Notes: generated from the sequence alone by a model not told the origin. A DNA stretch of 64,000 nucleotides from Terriglobales bacterium (GCA_025936825.1 JAICSO010000012.1:1-64000), one strand, 5' to 3'. Positions 16,401-25,838 are shown, counted from the stretch's first letter. Program-made: numbers and translations.

Positions 16401-16859
16401 CCGTTCAGTGTCTATTCTGGAATTCAGCAGACAGGAGCCGGGTCAGGAGGAGCAGATCGTCCGGACCTCGTCTCCATGCCGCACTTTTCCACTAGCCGTT
16501 CCGTGCGTCAGGACTATTTCGGTCGCGGCACCAACAATGAGTCATTCTTTTTCATTCCCATCAATCTGCCCGGCGGCACTGGTCCCAACCAAGGCCGCTT
16601 CGGAACTCTGGGCCGCAATACCTTCCGCGGCCCTGGCTTTCATAATTTCGACGTTGCATTGATCAAAGACACGCCCTTCGGCCACCGTGGCAATGCCGAG
16701 CTCGGCACGCTCGAGTTCCGCGCCGAGTTCTTCAATGTCTTCAACATCGTGAATTTCGGCTTGCCCAATAACATCGTCACCGGCAGCGGCTTCGGCATGA
16801 TCAGCAAAACCGCCGGCAGCTCCCGGCAAATCCAGTTCTCGCTGAAGGTGCTGTATTAG
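13440..16859 (+). CDS. Oar-like TonB-dependent receptor
   Basis: A 1139-residue outer-membrane protein. ATG 13440 gives a signal peptide of about 20 residues; an in-frame upstream ATG at 13413 would add nine polar residues. After the signal comes a carboxypeptidase-regulatory-like domain (about 25-110: WTGTLRNQQG, GDGRFSFPALSSGEYDL), then a plug region containing FAVNGQRGSATVFSLDSADT, and a long beta-barrel with repeated Y/F-rich strands such as SFKWGVEIRVNRDS and LTYGLRYEVN, ending in an aromatic/hydrophobic strand (IQFSLKVLY). Very large receptors of this type are abundant in Acidobacteriota. No TonB/ExbBD or dedicated partner lies nearby. Confidence 0.88.
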   Translation: MSLRVFIFLFFIGSSVAAVGSSSSSSWTGTLRNQQGSVVSGAVLVVDSKSLNQQYSATTSGDGRFSFPALSSGEYDLKITSGVNTYVADQPVHVNGTANLSLNLRLADQGGVLRVAIDTPGDPQAQTASSSGGEHLSGSEVSSLPLNSRDFSKLLLLAAGTMTDANGAANFTQQFAVNGQRGSATVFSLDSADTTDPEMGGATFSNFNVDAIHEVQGNAGVMSADIGHGAASYTNVVSNSGTNKIHGTLFEFVRNAAFDARNYFDPPKSVSGRRIPPFVRNEFGFTIGGPVVLPSYNGRDRTFFFGEYQGFRQVLGTTQVVRVPTVAERQGIDTTTYPGDTLTVPVNAAVAPILNAYPLPNTPNGSFGPRTYATSSKVVTTTDQFSVRVDHRLSDKANLLTRFSLNQVTGPTNNPDQTAINPGFAVQFFDHQRNAVVKYSRSISPHFTSDTSIGYIRSTPFFPASDHTNPGITFGDGLYEAFNAPAGSIFGSYGNLYQLKHDMLAIRGAHSFKWGVEIRVNRDSTIFGIGTNGSYTFGGGAAYSPVFIPSASGTHNINPGDKLPDSLTALLTATPYSYTIFAVAPITPIGNRFNEAGVRREAYNFYYMDAWKATPHLTLTYGLRYEVNSRIHEATKRTSTTVFTDASGKPAPYWDHTAHQSFLVDPQPPYNQDWSGFGPRLALDYSVSSETVVHVGGAITTLLPNLWQDNFLTAGVPFVYPAFVSATPTISVPFSNAIVPLQVPTAYATNGQPVFPGGTSQSVRPNTVLDLDRLQADITAEVPGHQVQLVPVSGLARNFRNGYVGSYTLGVDHDFRDVKLSAAYVATTGIHLPSIFSPNGYGGADPAFAPYTRFDSAGNPTGGYGAETIITSGSHSSYHSLQTSLTKNSPRLGLGLQASYTFSKALDDTSAVLVGAGSSATVLQTGPQNPWNPSAEKGPSTFDVAHVFTASVIQLLPLDHVSFLRPLGKTLTSGWQFLNVTTLMTGSPFSVYSGIQQTGAGSGGADRPDLVSMPHFSTSRSVRQDYFGRGTNNESFFFIPINLPGGTGPNQGRFGTLGRNTFRGPGFHNFDVALIKDTPFGHRGNAELGTLEFRAEFFNVFNIVNFGLPNNIVTGSGFGMISKTAGSSRQIQFSLKVLY

Positions 16860-16916
16860 CGCCCTTGTTGTCTCATGCCACTGAGGAGATCTGTTTCATT
16901 CGATCAAGTGCCCCTT

Positions 16917-16957
16917 GGAAAAAAGAAAGCCTGAGACGACGTGAAGTCATCTCAGGC
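16917..16957 (-). terminator. Rho-independent terminator downstream of the GH3 gene
   Basis: On the minus strand a hairpin with outer arms GCCTGAGA/TCTCAGGC (16929-16957) is followed by a T-rich tract (16917-16928). It lies 32 bases past the GH3 stop. The convergent TonB receptor gene ends at 16859 on the other side. Confidence 0.8.
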
Positions 16958-16989
16958 AGGAATCGCCAATTACTGAAACTCTCGTTTGG

Positions 16990-19653
16990 TTATTCCGGCA
17001 ACGTCTTCGTCCCTTTCACCTGGAAAGTCCCTGCAACCGTCGGCGCTCCGGTATTCGGCTGTCCTCCACCAATCGAAACCGAATACTTTCCCTCCGCGAC
17101 GATCGGCTCACCCGCTTCGCTCACCATACTCAGGTCGCGGTCTTTCAAATCGAACCGCACCTTTTGCGACTCGCCCGGCTTCAGATGCACGCGTTTAAAA
17201 CTGCGCAATGCCCGCAGCGGTGCACCCGCCACATTGGGGAACGATAAGTACAGTTCCGCCACCTCGTCGCCTTCAACTTTGCCCGTGTTCGTGACCGTCA
17301 CTTCCGCCGTCAGCGGATCGCCCGCCCGAATGGCGCTCTTACCAAGCTTCAGTCCTTTGTACGCGAAGGTGGTATAGCTCAGCCCATAGCCAAACGGATA
17401 CAGCGGCTTGCCTTCGAAGTAGCGATAGGTGCGGCCCTTCATCGCGTAATCTTCAAACGGCGGCAGCTGATCTACGCCGGTATAGAACGTGACTGGCAGC
17501 CGTCCCGCCGGATTGTTCTTCCCGGAAAGCGTCTGTGCGATTGCGGTCCCGCCTTCCTCGCCCGTGTACCATCCGTCGAGAATCGCATTCACATGTTCGT
17601 TGGCCCAGTTCACCGCCAGCGCGCTGCCTCCGGAGAGCACCAGTACAACCGGTTTTCCGGTTGCGGTCACGGCTTCCAGCAACGCCTCCTCCGGTTTTGG
17701 AAGATCGAGGCTGGTGCGGTCGCCGCCCTTGAAGCCTTCTTCGTTGACCGGCATCTCCTCGCCTTCGAGTTCGCTGGTGATACCCATGACCGCAACAACC
17801 ACGTCGGCGTTCTTCGCTGCCTCGATCGCTTCAGGAGATGGAGTGGGATCGTACTTCGACCAGATCAACTGAGCGCTCGTCGGTCCTTCCCCAAATTGAG
17901 CGTAGTCAACTTTCAGCGCTACTTTTTTCCCTTGCTCGAGATGGATGCGTCCCATCTTCGCCTGTGGACCATCCTGCTCGCCGGCCCATCCTTGCGCGAT
18001 TTGCTTGCCGTCCACGAAGACCCGAACGAACCCGGCCTCGAACCGCAAGCCGATGCTATATTCTCCGCTCTCCGTCGGCGTGAGCAGCCCATTCCATTCC
18101 ACCAGCAACGGATGTTTGCCGGCAGCTTCGGCGGGAATCTCTGTCGCTTTCAAATCAACTGTCTTCACCTGTTGACTCGCGAGCGGCGTGAACTTGCGTT
18201 CAAACAGACTTCCGGTGGAAAAGTGGGCAGTGACCCCCGGCTGTCCTTCCAGTGTGCTCAGGGCAGACGCAGGTACCGGATCTCCATCCGTGCGCAGGAA
18301 CTGCGTCCCCGGCACAAATGTGATCTGCGCGTCCGGAAATTCCTTCTTCAGACCTTCCATGACCGAGACCGTGTGCGAGGGCGTCCCGTTGTAATTGCCC
18401 AACAGATACCTGGTCTGGTCCGCCAGCGGCCCAACCACCGCGATCTTATTGACGCCCTTCTTCAGCGGCAGCGTTCCGTCATTCTTCAGCAGCACGATCC
18501 CTTCGTTCGCCAGCTTAAGAGCCATGGCGCGATGCTCTTCGCTCTGCAATTCTTTCTCGTCGATCTTGGTGTACGGAACCATCTCCGGCGGATCGAACAT
18601 GCCCAGCTTCATCCGCGCGGTGTAAAGCCGAACCAGCGCTTTGTCGATGTCGCCCTCTTTCAGGATTCCTTGCTTGTATGCGTCGTAGTAGGGCTTGTAA
18701 TCGTGATCGTCAGTGACTTTCTGAGTGAAATCGATGCACTCGTTGTCCATGCCGCGTTGCAGCGACAGCGCAGATGCCTCCGGCTGCGTCTTGGTGAACT
18801 TGTGTCCTTCAAACACGTCGATAACTGCGCCGCAATCGGAAACGACGTAGCCATTGAATTTCCATTTGCCGCGCAGCTGATCTTGCAGCAGGAACTCGTT
18901 CACGCACGCCGGCTGTCCATTGATGCTGTTGTAGGCGCACATCACCGATCCGGCTTTCGCTTCGGTCACGGTCGCGCGGAAAGCGGGCAGGTAGGTGTCC
19001 AGTTCATCGTGCTTGCTGACCTTCACGTCAACGGTATGCCGCGTCGGCTCGGGCCCGCTATGCACGGCGAAATGTTTTGGCGTCGAAATCACGCGGTAGT
19101 ATTTCGGATCATCCCCCTGCATGCCGGAAACATATGCCACTCCCATCCGCGACGTCAGAAACGGATCTTCGCCAAACGTCTCCTGCCCCCGACCCCAGCG
19201 TGGATCGCGAAAGATGTTAATGTTCGGCGCCCAAAAATCCAGGCCTTCGAAAATCTTGCTGTAGCCCCCGTTCTTTTGGACCGCTTGCGCATGCTTGATT
19301 CGGGCCTCGGTTCCGATCTGGATGGCCATCTTGTGAATGTTGTCGGTGTCGAACGTCGCTGCCAGCGCCGTAGGGTTTGGATACTCCGTCACGCCGGCAA
19401 CCGCGACGCCGTGCGATGCTTCACTCCACCAGTCATACGCAGGCACGTTCAGCCGCTGAACTGCACGCGACTGGTTGACCAATTGGGTGACCTTCTCCTC
19501 GACGGTCATGCGGTGCACGAGGTCCGCCGCTCGCTGTTCCGCAGGCAACGCTGGATTCAGGTACGCCGGCTTTTCCGAATCCTGGGCCCACAGCCCGCCC
19601 ACGCAACTGATCGCAATAATAACTAGGAATACTTGAGAGATAGCTTTCCGCAT
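16990..19653 (-). CDS. Secreted GH3 beta-glucosidase/beta-xylosidase with PA14 insert
   Basis: An 887-residue glycoside hydrolase family 3 enzyme. A signal peptide (ending GGLWAQ) is followed by the N-terminal barrel with DRMTVEEK-type start (HRMTVEEKVTQL), WSEASHG, RDPRWGRGQETFGEDP, and TPKHFAVHSGPE. The nucleophile is D273 in VVSDCGAV. The C-terminal sandwich domain is interrupted by a PA14-like module (about 475-610, GLLTPTESGEYSIGLRF), and a fibronectin III-like domain closes the protein. The arrangement matches periplasmic or secreted beta-glucosidase/xylosidase enzymes acting on plant oligosaccharides; exact specificity is not readable. It is divergent from the GH78 gene. Confidence 0.92.
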   Translation of the reverse strand: MRKAISQVFLVIIAISCVGGLWAQDSEKPAYLNPALPAEQRAADLVHRMTVEEKVTQLVNQSRAVQRLNVPAYDWWSEASHGVAVAGVTEYPNPTALAATFDTDNIHKMAIQIGTEARIKHAQAVQKNGGYSKIFEGLDFWAPNINIFRDPRWGRGQETFGEDPFLTSRMGVAYVSGMQGDDPKYYRVISTPKHFAVHSGPEPTRHTVDVKVSKHDELDTYLPAFRATVTEAKAGSVMCAYNSINGQPACVNEFLLQDQLRGKWKFNGYVVSDCGAVIDVFEGHKFTKTQPEASALSLQRGMDNECIDFTQKVTDDHDYKPYYDAYKQGILKEGDIDKALVRLYTARMKLGMFDPPEMVPYTKIDEKELQSEEHRAMALKLANEGIVLLKNDGTLPLKKGVNKIAVVGPLADQTRYLLGNYNGTPSHTVSVMEGLKKEFPDAQITFVPGTQFLRTDGDPVPASALSTLEGQPGVTAHFSTGSLFERKFTPLASQQVKTVDLKATEIPAEAAGKHPLLVEWNGLLTPTESGEYSIGLRFEAGFVRVFVDGKQIAQGWAGEQDGPQAKMGRIHLEQGKKVALKVDYAQFGEGPTSAQLIWSKYDPTPSPEAIEAAKNADVVVAVMGITSELEGEEMPVNEEGFKGGDRTSLDLPKPEEALLEAVTATGKPVVLVLSGGSALAVNWANEHVNAILDGWYTGEEGGTAIAQTLSGKNNPAGRLPVTFYTGVDQLPPFEDYAMKGRTYRYFEGKPLYPFGYGLSYTTFAYKGLKLGKSAIRAGDPLTAEVTVTNTGKVEGDEVAELYLSFPNVAGAPLRALRSFKRVHLKPGESQKVRFDLKDRDLSMVSEAGEPIVAEGKYSVSIGGGQPNTGAPTVAGTFQVKGTKTLPE

Positions 19654-19803
19654 GTAGCTCCCCCGATGATGAGTGTGTGCAGCAAACCGATTATCTTAAC
19701 GCGAACGACGCACCACCGTTTCGCAATAAAAAAATTCCAAACTCCGGGATGCCGCCAACACTGCAGTACGGCTTATCATGTGACGCGGCGTTGGAGGTTG
19801 CTC

Positions 19804-22800
19804 ATGAAAGCAGGAATTCGGATTCCTTTGCTGTTGACGTGTTTGGTTGCATCCATCGCCAGTCCGTACCTGGCCGAGAGTCAATCGAAGCCCTCGCATC
19901 TGACCTGCGAATCTCTAACCACACCTCTGGGGATGGATGAGCCCAACCCTGCCCTTTCATGGCGGCTCGAAGATGCCCGTCACGGTGCCGCTCAGACCGC
20001 CTACGAGATTCAAGTTGCCACCTCGCCCGCACTGCTCAATTCCGCCAAGCCCGATGTATGGAACAGCGGCGAGATCAAGTCAAATCAGTCCGTAGACGTC
20101 CGTTATTCCGGCCCCGCTCTTGCCGCATACACACGCTACTACTGGCGCGTCAAAACCTGGGATCGCGATGGCAAGCCTTATCCGCCCAGCGACGTAACCT
20201 GGTGGGAGACGGGCGTCCTCCAGCAGGAAAATTGGCAGGCCAAGTGGATCAGTTACGAGGACGATGAGCACCGCAGCGTTCGCGAAGCCAATGCCGAATG
20301 GATTACCTCTTCAACGCCCCCACCCGCAGAAAAGGAAACGCATCTTTTCTTCCGCTTCAAATTCGAATTACCTGCCGACGCCCGCGTGGCTAAGCTGCAC
20401 ATCACCGGCAAAGATACGGTTGCGGCGTGGATGAACGGCAAACAAGAGTCCCAGCTTCAACCCTGGCCAAAGTGGAACAACCTTCCCTGGCGCACCTATT
20501 CCGTCTATGACATCACTAGCGAAGTTCACAGCGGCAACAACACTCTTGCCGCTGAGGTTTTGAATTACGACAATGGCCGCCCATCACCCACGCTCTTCAG
20601 TGCCACGATCTTCGTTCAGATCGCCGACGATAAAGTAATTACTTTCAAAACCGGTCCGGAGGGCTGGAAGTGCTCCACGACTGCTGCCGACGCCTGGACC
20701 GCACCTGAATTCGATGACAGCTCATGGCCTGCAGCCATAGCCTCTCCCGAAAAAACTGGCCTGCGCAGCGAGGTAGCTGGCAACCCGTGGGCGCCGGGCC
20801 CGGTCGTCAGCCTGCGTAAGAGCTTCGACGTTTCGAAGCCGATTACTTCAGCGCGCTTGTACGCCACGGCGCTCGGCGCCTACAAGTTCCATATCAACGG
20901 CAAAGTAGTTGGCGAGCAGATTCTCGCTCCCGGATGGATGGACTTCCGCCACCACGTTCCTTATCAGGCGTATGACGTGACAACGCTTATGCAATCTGGC
21001 ACGAATGCGATAGCCGCTTTGGTTGCGCCCGGGTGGTACTCGACGCCGCTCACCTGGGTTGCGCAATCGAATAATTACGGCACCGCTCCGCCATCCCTGC
21101 GCGCGCAGTTGCGGATCGAGCACAGCGATGGTTCCGTCGACTGGATCAATACCGACGAAACCTGGAAGGCCGACAACTCCGCTACGACTTCCGCCGAGAT
21201 CTACAATGGCGAAACCTACGACGCTCGCCTCGTTCAGGCCGGATGGGACAGCCCCCATTTCAGCGACAGCGCATGGCACGATGTCCAGTTGTCCACTATT
21301 CCCGACATGACGATAGAGTGGCAATCCTTCCCGCCAATTCGCATCGAGAAAGAACTCATCGCCAAGAGCATGACGACTCCGAAGCCGGGCACGTATGTTT
21401 TCGATTTCGGCCAGAACCTCGCAGGTGTGGCGCATCTCCGCGTGCAAGGAACGGCTGGAACCACGGTTCAGCTTCGTTTCGCCGAACTCGGCAACAACGA
21501 CGGCACCATCTACACCGAGAACCTGCGCAACGCGCAAGCGACGGACCGAATCACCCTCTCCGGTCGAGGCATCGAAGAATTTCAGCCTAACTTTACCTTC
21601 CATGGTTTTCGCTACGTCGAAGTAACCGGCCTGCCCACGAAGCCGGCACTGAATGACTTAAAAGTGAAAGTCTTTAACACGGATGCTCCATTTACCGCGC
21701 AATTGCACACGGGCAGCCCCATGCTCAATCAACTCTGGAGCAACATTCTCTGGGGCCAGCGCTCAAACTTTGTTGGAGTTCCCACCGATTGTCCGCAGCG
21801 CGACGAGCGCCTCGGCTGGACTGGCGACGCGCAGGTCTTCTGGCGCGCAGCTGTCTTCAACATGGGGATCGAAGCGTTTTCGCGCAAATTCGCCGGTGAC
21901 CTTCGCATCACTCAAACGAGCACGCCCATGTATGCCCAATACGCGCCAGGCGTCTTCTCCGAGAATGACGGTTTCGCTGCCGGATGGGCCGATGCGGGCG
22001 TCATTATTCCCTGGACGGCGTGGATCCAATTCGGCGACAAGCGCATTCTCGATCAGAATTGGGACGCCATGCAGAAGTATCTCGGGGCGATCGAAGCTGC
22101 GAATCCCGATTACCTATGGCGGAACAACTTCGGCACACCGTATGGAGACTGGCTCTCCATCGAAGGCACCACGGCAGAAGATATTCTCGCGACTGCTTAC
22201 TGGGCCTACGACTCTTCTTTGATGGCCCAGATGGCTCATGCTTTGGGACGCAGCGCAGACGAGCAGCACTACCGCGACAATTTCGAGAAAATCAAAGCCG
22301 CATTCATCAAGGCGTACGTTCACGACGACGGCACCGTCACGCCGAACGTATCTTCAGTTCCTTCCATCCCCGCTCCCGGCGACGCCGCTGGCAAAATGCT
22401 GCATGAAAGCCAGACTGGCTACGTTCTCGCGATTCACATGAATCTTCTTCCTGAAGAACTGCGCGCCAAAGCTGCCGACCACCTCGTCCGTCTTCTGGAA
22501 GCAAACCATTGGCGTCTCGGCACCGGGTTCCTGGGCACGCCCTATCTGCTCGCGGCCCTCACCGAAACCGCTCACAGCGATGTTGCCTATCGCATCTTGC
22601 TGGGCACCGCCTATCCATCATGGGGATATCTGGTCGAGCACGGGGCGACCACCATGTGGGAACGCTGGAACGGCGACGAGAAGAAGAGCGATCCCAGCAT
22701 GAATTCCTATAACCACTACGCCTATGGTGCCGTCGCAGATTGGATCTACCGCTATGCTGCGGGGATTGACACCACCTCGTCTGCTCCCGGCTTCAATACG

Positions 22801-23091
22801 ATCTACCTGCATCCGAATTTCAGCGCGGCACTGGGCCAGATCGATCTCTCCTACGATTCGCCCTACGGTCGCATTCACTCCGCGTGGAAGGTTGATGGCA
22901 AAACCGCTGTTTGGAATTTGACTATTCCGCCGAATGCCACCGCCGAATTGCCGCTCAAGGCAGGAGAAACTGAGCGTTATTTAGTGAATGGCAAGCCCCT
23001 CGCGCAGAGTAAAGATGTGAGCACGTCCGGCAACCCTAGTGTCTATCGGCTTGCCGCTGGCACGTACACCCTCACTGTGCATTTAGATTGA
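19804..23091 (+). CDS. Secreted GH78 alpha-L-rhamnosidase
   Basis: A 1095-residue protein. ATG 19804 has GGAGG seven bases upstream and gives a signal peptide (IPLLLTCLVASIASPYLAES). Domains in order: a fibronectin-like module with YYWRVKTWD, N-terminal beta domains, the bacterial rhamnosidase N domain, a concanavalin-like domain, the (alpha/alpha)6 catalytic domain and a C-terminal beta domain. The catalytic region has the hallmark TDCPQRDERLGWTGDAQVF, followed by SWGYLVEHGATTMWERW. These enzymes release terminal rhamnose from pectin, saponins or flavonoids. Divergent placement beside a GH3 gene fits a shared plant-glycan role. Confidence 0.93.
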   Translation: MKAGIRIPLLLTCLVASIASPYLAESQSKPSHLTCESLTTPLGMDEPNPALSWRLEDARHGAAQTAYEIQVATSPALLNSAKPDVWNSGEIKSNQSVDVRYSGPALAAYTRYYWRVKTWDRDGKPYPPSDVTWWETGVLQQENWQAKWISYEDDEHRSVREANAEWITSSTPPPAEKETHLFFRFKFELPADARVAKLHITGKDTVAAWMNGKQESQLQPWPKWNNLPWRTYSVYDITSEVHSGNNTLAAEVLNYDNGRPSPTLFSATIFVQIADDKVITFKTGPEGWKCSTTAADAWTAPEFDDSSWPAAIASPEKTGLRSEVAGNPWAPGPVVSLRKSFDVSKPITSARLYATALGAYKFHINGKVVGEQILAPGWMDFRHHVPYQAYDVTTLMQSGTNAIAALVAPGWYSTPLTWVAQSNNYGTAPPSLRAQLRIEHSDGSVDWINTDETWKADNSATTSAEIYNGETYDARLVQAGWDSPHFSDSAWHDVQLSTIPDMTIEWQSFPPIRIEKELIAKSMTTPKPGTYVFDFGQNLAGVAHLRVQGTAGTTVQLRFAELGNNDGTIYTENLRNAQATDRITLSGRGIEEFQPNFTFHGFRYVEVTGLPTKPALNDLKVKVFNTDAPFTAQLHTGSPMLNQLWSNILWGQRSNFVGVPTDCPQRDERLGWTGDAQVFWRAAVFNMGIEAFSRKFAGDLRITQTSTPMYAQYAPGVFSENDGFAAGWADAGVIIPWTAWIQFGDKRILDQNWDAMQKYLGAIEAANPDYLWRNNFGTPYGDWLSIEGTTAEDILATAYWAYDSSLMAQMAHALGRSADEQHYRDNFEKIKAAFIKAYVHDDGTVTPNVSSVPSIPAPGDAAGKMLHESQTGYVLAIHMNLLPEELRAKAADHLVRLLEANHWRLGTGFLGTPYLLAALTETAHSDVAYRILLGTAYPSWGYLVEHGATTMWERWNGDEKKSDPSMNSYNHYAYGAVADWIYRYAAGIDTTSSAPGFNTIYLHPNFSAALGQIDLSYDSPYGRIHSAWKVDGKTAVWNLTIPPNATAELPLKAGETERYLVNGKPLAQSKDVSTSGNPSVYRLAAGTYTLTVHLD

Positions 23092-23181
23092 GCTTGGTGA
23101 TAGTGTTCTAAGAATTTCGCGGGACTGCCAACTCGGGCGTTGATCTTACGAGTAGCAAGCCTCGGCGAATCGGAAGCCAAC

Positions 23182-24531
23182 CTACTCGTAGCGTAGCGCT
23201 TCGGCCGGCAAAATCTTCGCCGCCGACCACGAAGGATAGATCGTCGCTATCAGTGACGTCCCGATAGCGATCACCGCGACCCAAATGCCATCGAGCACCC
23301 GCGGCGCAAAGGGAACATAGTCGATTGAGTAGACCTCCGCGGAAAGCGAGAACAGGTGATAGTGTCCCCCGACCCACGAGAGAACGTATCCGATGACCAG
23401 GCCGAGCACCGTGCCGACAACTCCAATCAGCGCACCCTGGGCGATAAAAATTTTGCGCACTTGCGATTTTCGCGTGCCCATTGACATCAGCACCGCAATG
23501 TCGCGGTTCTTCTCCATGACCATCATGGTGAGCGAGATCAGGATGTTCAGCGCGGCGACAAAAACGATAAGACCGACGGTGATGAAAGTCACCAGTCGCT
23601 CCAGTCGCAGCGCGTGAAATAAAGGCTTGTTCTGCTCCATCCAGTTCGTCGTCTGGAACCCCGCGCCAGCTGCGTTCTCGAGTTCTTGCCCGATTTCGGC
23701 AGCTTTGTAAATGTCGTCGATTTTGAATTCGATGATCTGGATTACGTCGCCCAGAGCGAACAAACGCTGCGCGTCCGATAGCCGTATAAAGGACCATGAC
23801 GAGTCGTAGTCGTAGAATCCTGAATGGAAAATTCCAGCGACCCGAAACCGGCTGTACTTCGGCGCCATGCCATACGGAGTCAGTTCCCCCTGTGGGCTCG
23901 TTACCAGCACCACTGAGCCAACCTTTGCTCCCAGTTCATCGGCCATATCTTTGCCAAGCAGGATCGGAGGCATCGCGGCCCGCCGCTGCTCCACTTCTCC
24001 AAGCAAATCGGGATTTTCTTGTGTAGGTCGGACATTCCCTTCGGCTTCGCTCAGGGCATGCTTGTCCGACAAGGCTGGTACGGCTGCACTTGGCCGTCCT
24101 GCAGGTTCGTCTAAGGCATCCGCCGACCCCTGCTTCACGCTGTTCAGCAGATCGCTGACCTTGCGCTCGTCTTGCGGAATAATTCCTTTAAGCACAGCGC
24201 CACGCGCCCGTCCACCAAGCGAAATCAGGACCTGCTCGTAGATAATCGGCGCCGCTGCTACCACGTGCGGCTGCTTTTCCAGCCTGTCCATCAGCGGACG
24301 CCAGTCCTGGATGCCGTCGTTCATCGTCCGCATCAGGTTGATGTGGGAGGTCGATCCCAACAGACGTTCTTGCAGGTCCTGGCGAAACCCGTTGTTGATT
24401 GCGAGCGCAATCACGAGCGAAGCGACGCCGGCGGTGACGCCGGCAATGGAGATGACCGTGATCACTCCAATTACCGCCTGCTTCCGCTTGGCCCGCAGAT
24501 ATCGCGACGCTATGAAAAATTCGAACTTCAT
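23182..24531 (-). CDS. LolC/LolE-type lipoprotein-release ABC permease with an internal repeat insertion
   Basis: ATG 24531 gives 449 residues and the family start MKFEFFIASRYLRAKRKQA; longer readings add non-homologous sequence. One transmembrane helix near 20-45 and three in the C-terminal third flank a periplasmic MacB-like domain, the FtsX/LolE layout. LolCDE moves mature lipoproteins from the inner membrane to LolA. It is longer than the usual ~410 residues because a segment around DEPAGRPSAAVPALSDKHAL is inserted in the periplasmic part, encoded by a palindromic repeat (24027-24070). No lolD ATPase gene is adjacent. It is divergent from the PadR gene with 99 bases between starts. Confidence 0.88.
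   Translation of the reverse strand: MKFEFFIASRYLRAKRKQAVIGVITVISIAGVTAGVASLVIALAINNGFRQDLQERLLGSTSHINLMRTMNDGIQDWRPLMDRLEKQPHVVAAAPIIYEQVLISLGGRARGAVLKGIIPQDERKVSDLLNSVKQGSADALDEPAGRPSAAVPALSDKHALSEAEGNVRPTQENPDLLGEVEQRRAAMPPILLGKDMADELGAKVGSVVLVTSPQGELTPYGMAPKYSRFRVAGIFHSGFYDYDSSWSFIRLSDAQRLFALGDVIQIIEFKIDDIYKAAEIGQELENAAGAGFQTTNWMEQNKPLFHALRLERLVTFITVGLIVFVAALNILISLTMMVMEKNRDIAVLMSMGTRKSQVRKIFIAQGALIGVVGTVLGLVIGYVLSWVGGHYHLFSLSAEVYSIDYVPFAPRVLDGIWVAVIAIGTSLIATIYPSWSAAKILPAEALRYE
24027..24070. repeat. Palindromic repeat inserted in frame in the LolC/E gene
   Basis: Arms GTCGGACA (24027-24034) and TGTCCGAC (24063-24070) enclose a 28-base centre that includes TTCGGCTTCGCTCAGGGC. On the coding strand the centre reads as HALSEAEG, a peptide I associate with widespread short interspersed repeats. 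The same two arms, with a four-base centre, occur in the intergenic region at 36247-36266. Confidence 0.65.
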
Positions 24532-24630
24532 TCGCAGTGCCAGTTTACAACGACATGTATTCTCGCCTTCTACCGTCCATGTGACAAAGCAGTTGACGTT
24601 GACTCGTATTAGTATCACAATGTAGATCAT

Positions 24631-24954
24631 ATGGTTGGCGAGTTCGAATATTTGATCCTTACGGCTGCCGTCCAAGTCGGGGAAGAGGCTTATGGTGCGG
24701 CCATTCGGGCGAAGATCGAGGAAGCCACAGGGGCGGCGTGTTCCATTGGAGCGCTGTACACCACTCTGGATCGTTTGGAAGAGAAGGGCCTGATCAAGAC
24801 CCACATGGGGAATCCCACGCCGGAACGCGGAGGGCGAGCCAAGCGCATGGTCCGAATTACGGCAGCGGGCGCGCGCGCGGCCGAGGACTTCTATTCGGCG
24901 GTCATGAAGGTGACGAAAGGCGTTTCGTGGCAAACAATCCGAAGTCGCGGTTAA
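24631..24954 (+). CDS. PadR-family transcriptional regulator
   Basis: A 107-residue winged-helix regulator. FEYLILTAAVQVGEEAYGAAIRAKIEE and GALYTTLDRLEEKGLIKT are the characteristic PadR HTH and wing sequences. It is short, lacking a long C-terminal dimerisation helix. The downstream membrane-protein gene starts inside its 3' end (28-base overlap), so the two are coupled. This regulator/membrane-protein pairing recurs in Acidobacteriota. Confidence 0.9.
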   Translation: MVGEFEYLILTAAVQVGEEAYGAAIRAKIEEATGAACSIGALYTTLDRLEEKGLIKTHMGNPTPERGGRAKRMVRITAAGARAAEDFYSAVMKVTKGVSWQTIRSRG

Positions 24955-25838
24955 CGAAATTTGGAGCCTGGATTACCGAACTTGCCGCTCAAGCCCTAGA
25001 TCACGAGGAGCGCGAAGCGGTATTAGGCGATCTGGAGGAAGCCGGCGGGAGTGAGTTCCAGAACTTCCGCGCCGTCGCGGGTTTGGTGTGGCTCCGGCAA
25101 GCGATAGAGTGGCGACAGTGGCGCCCATGGATCGCATGCCTTCTTTTGATTTTGCCGCTTGGATTGTTCTTGTCGGCAGTGTCCAGATTTACCTCGCAGC
25201 AAACCTCGGTTTACCTTTGGCTCTATGTGAACAACCCTGCCTGGGACTTGCTTCACAATCGGGGATTCTGGTTTGAGCTTGGCAACAGCGCGCTCCTGGT
25301 ATTTGCGGTTTTTATGAAGCTTGCCTGCTGGGCGTGGGCTGCTGGGTTTGTTATTGGATGCGTCACCAGGAAGATCTGGAGGTCGGGCTATTTCTCGGTT
25401 GTGATGGTGCTGTTTGCCGGGATGGTGTGTGCTTCCATTTATCTTTCGCCGTACCTGGAATGGGTCCTGAGCGGAAGGTTCCCGCAGGACTTACCTGCGC
25501 ATGATGATCCCGTATCGCAAATTGTTTTCTATCGCTCGTTGTTGCCGATTATCGTTCAGGTGTTCATCGTGGCAGTTCCGGCAATCGCGGCCATGCCTCG
25601 TGGTCAAGAAAGATTGCCCTCGATTTTTCGGTACAGCGTGATCGTGTTATCGAGCCTTGCTGTGGGAGACATGTTGCTGCACAACTCGATTCTCTGGATC
25701 AAGTTGTGCGGTGGGCCGTCGGGCCAGTTTGCTCGGGTTGGCCCGTATGTGGGTGCATTGAGCGTGATTGCATATTGGCCGTTTGTCTATTTACTAATCA
25801 GAAGCCTAAAGCAGCATCCACGGCGAGTTGCAGGCTAG
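24927..25838 (+). CDS. Multi-pass membrane protein coupled to PadR, function unknown
   Basis: The GTG at 24927 (303 residues) is preferred: AAAGG lies seven bases upstream and upstream codons overlap PadR in another frame with no membrane-protein character. A short soluble N-terminus contains EEREAVLGDLEEAGG, a motif seen in acidobacterial permease-prefix proteins, followed by about six hydrophobic helices (from WIACLLLILPLGLFL onward). No catalytic motif is visible. It may be the sensor or target of the PadR regulator, but this is inferred only from overlap. Confidence 0.7.
   Translation: MANNPKSRLTKFGAWITELAAQALDHEEREAVLGDLEEAGGSEFQNFRAVAGLVWLRQAIEWRQWRPWIACLLLILPLGLFLSAVSRFTSQQTSVYLWLYVNNPAWDLLHNRGFWFELGNSALLVFAVFMKLACWAWAAGFVIGCVTRKIWRSGYFSVVMVLFAGMVCASIYLSPYLEWVLSGRFPQDLPAHDDPVSQIVFYRSLLPIIVQVFIVAVPAIAAMPRGQERLPSIFRYSVIVLSSLAVGDMLLHNSILWIKLCGGPSGQFARVGPYVGALSVIAYWPFVYLLIRSLKQHPRRVAG

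Noticed and set aside
17593-19626. 677-residue ORF on the plus strand
   Set aside because: It is antisense to the GH3 gene with clear domain motifs; the long open frame reflects high GC codon use.
23108-23797. 229-residue minus-strand ORF
   Set aside because: A frame-shifted shadow of the LolC/E gene with no hydrophobic pattern of its own.
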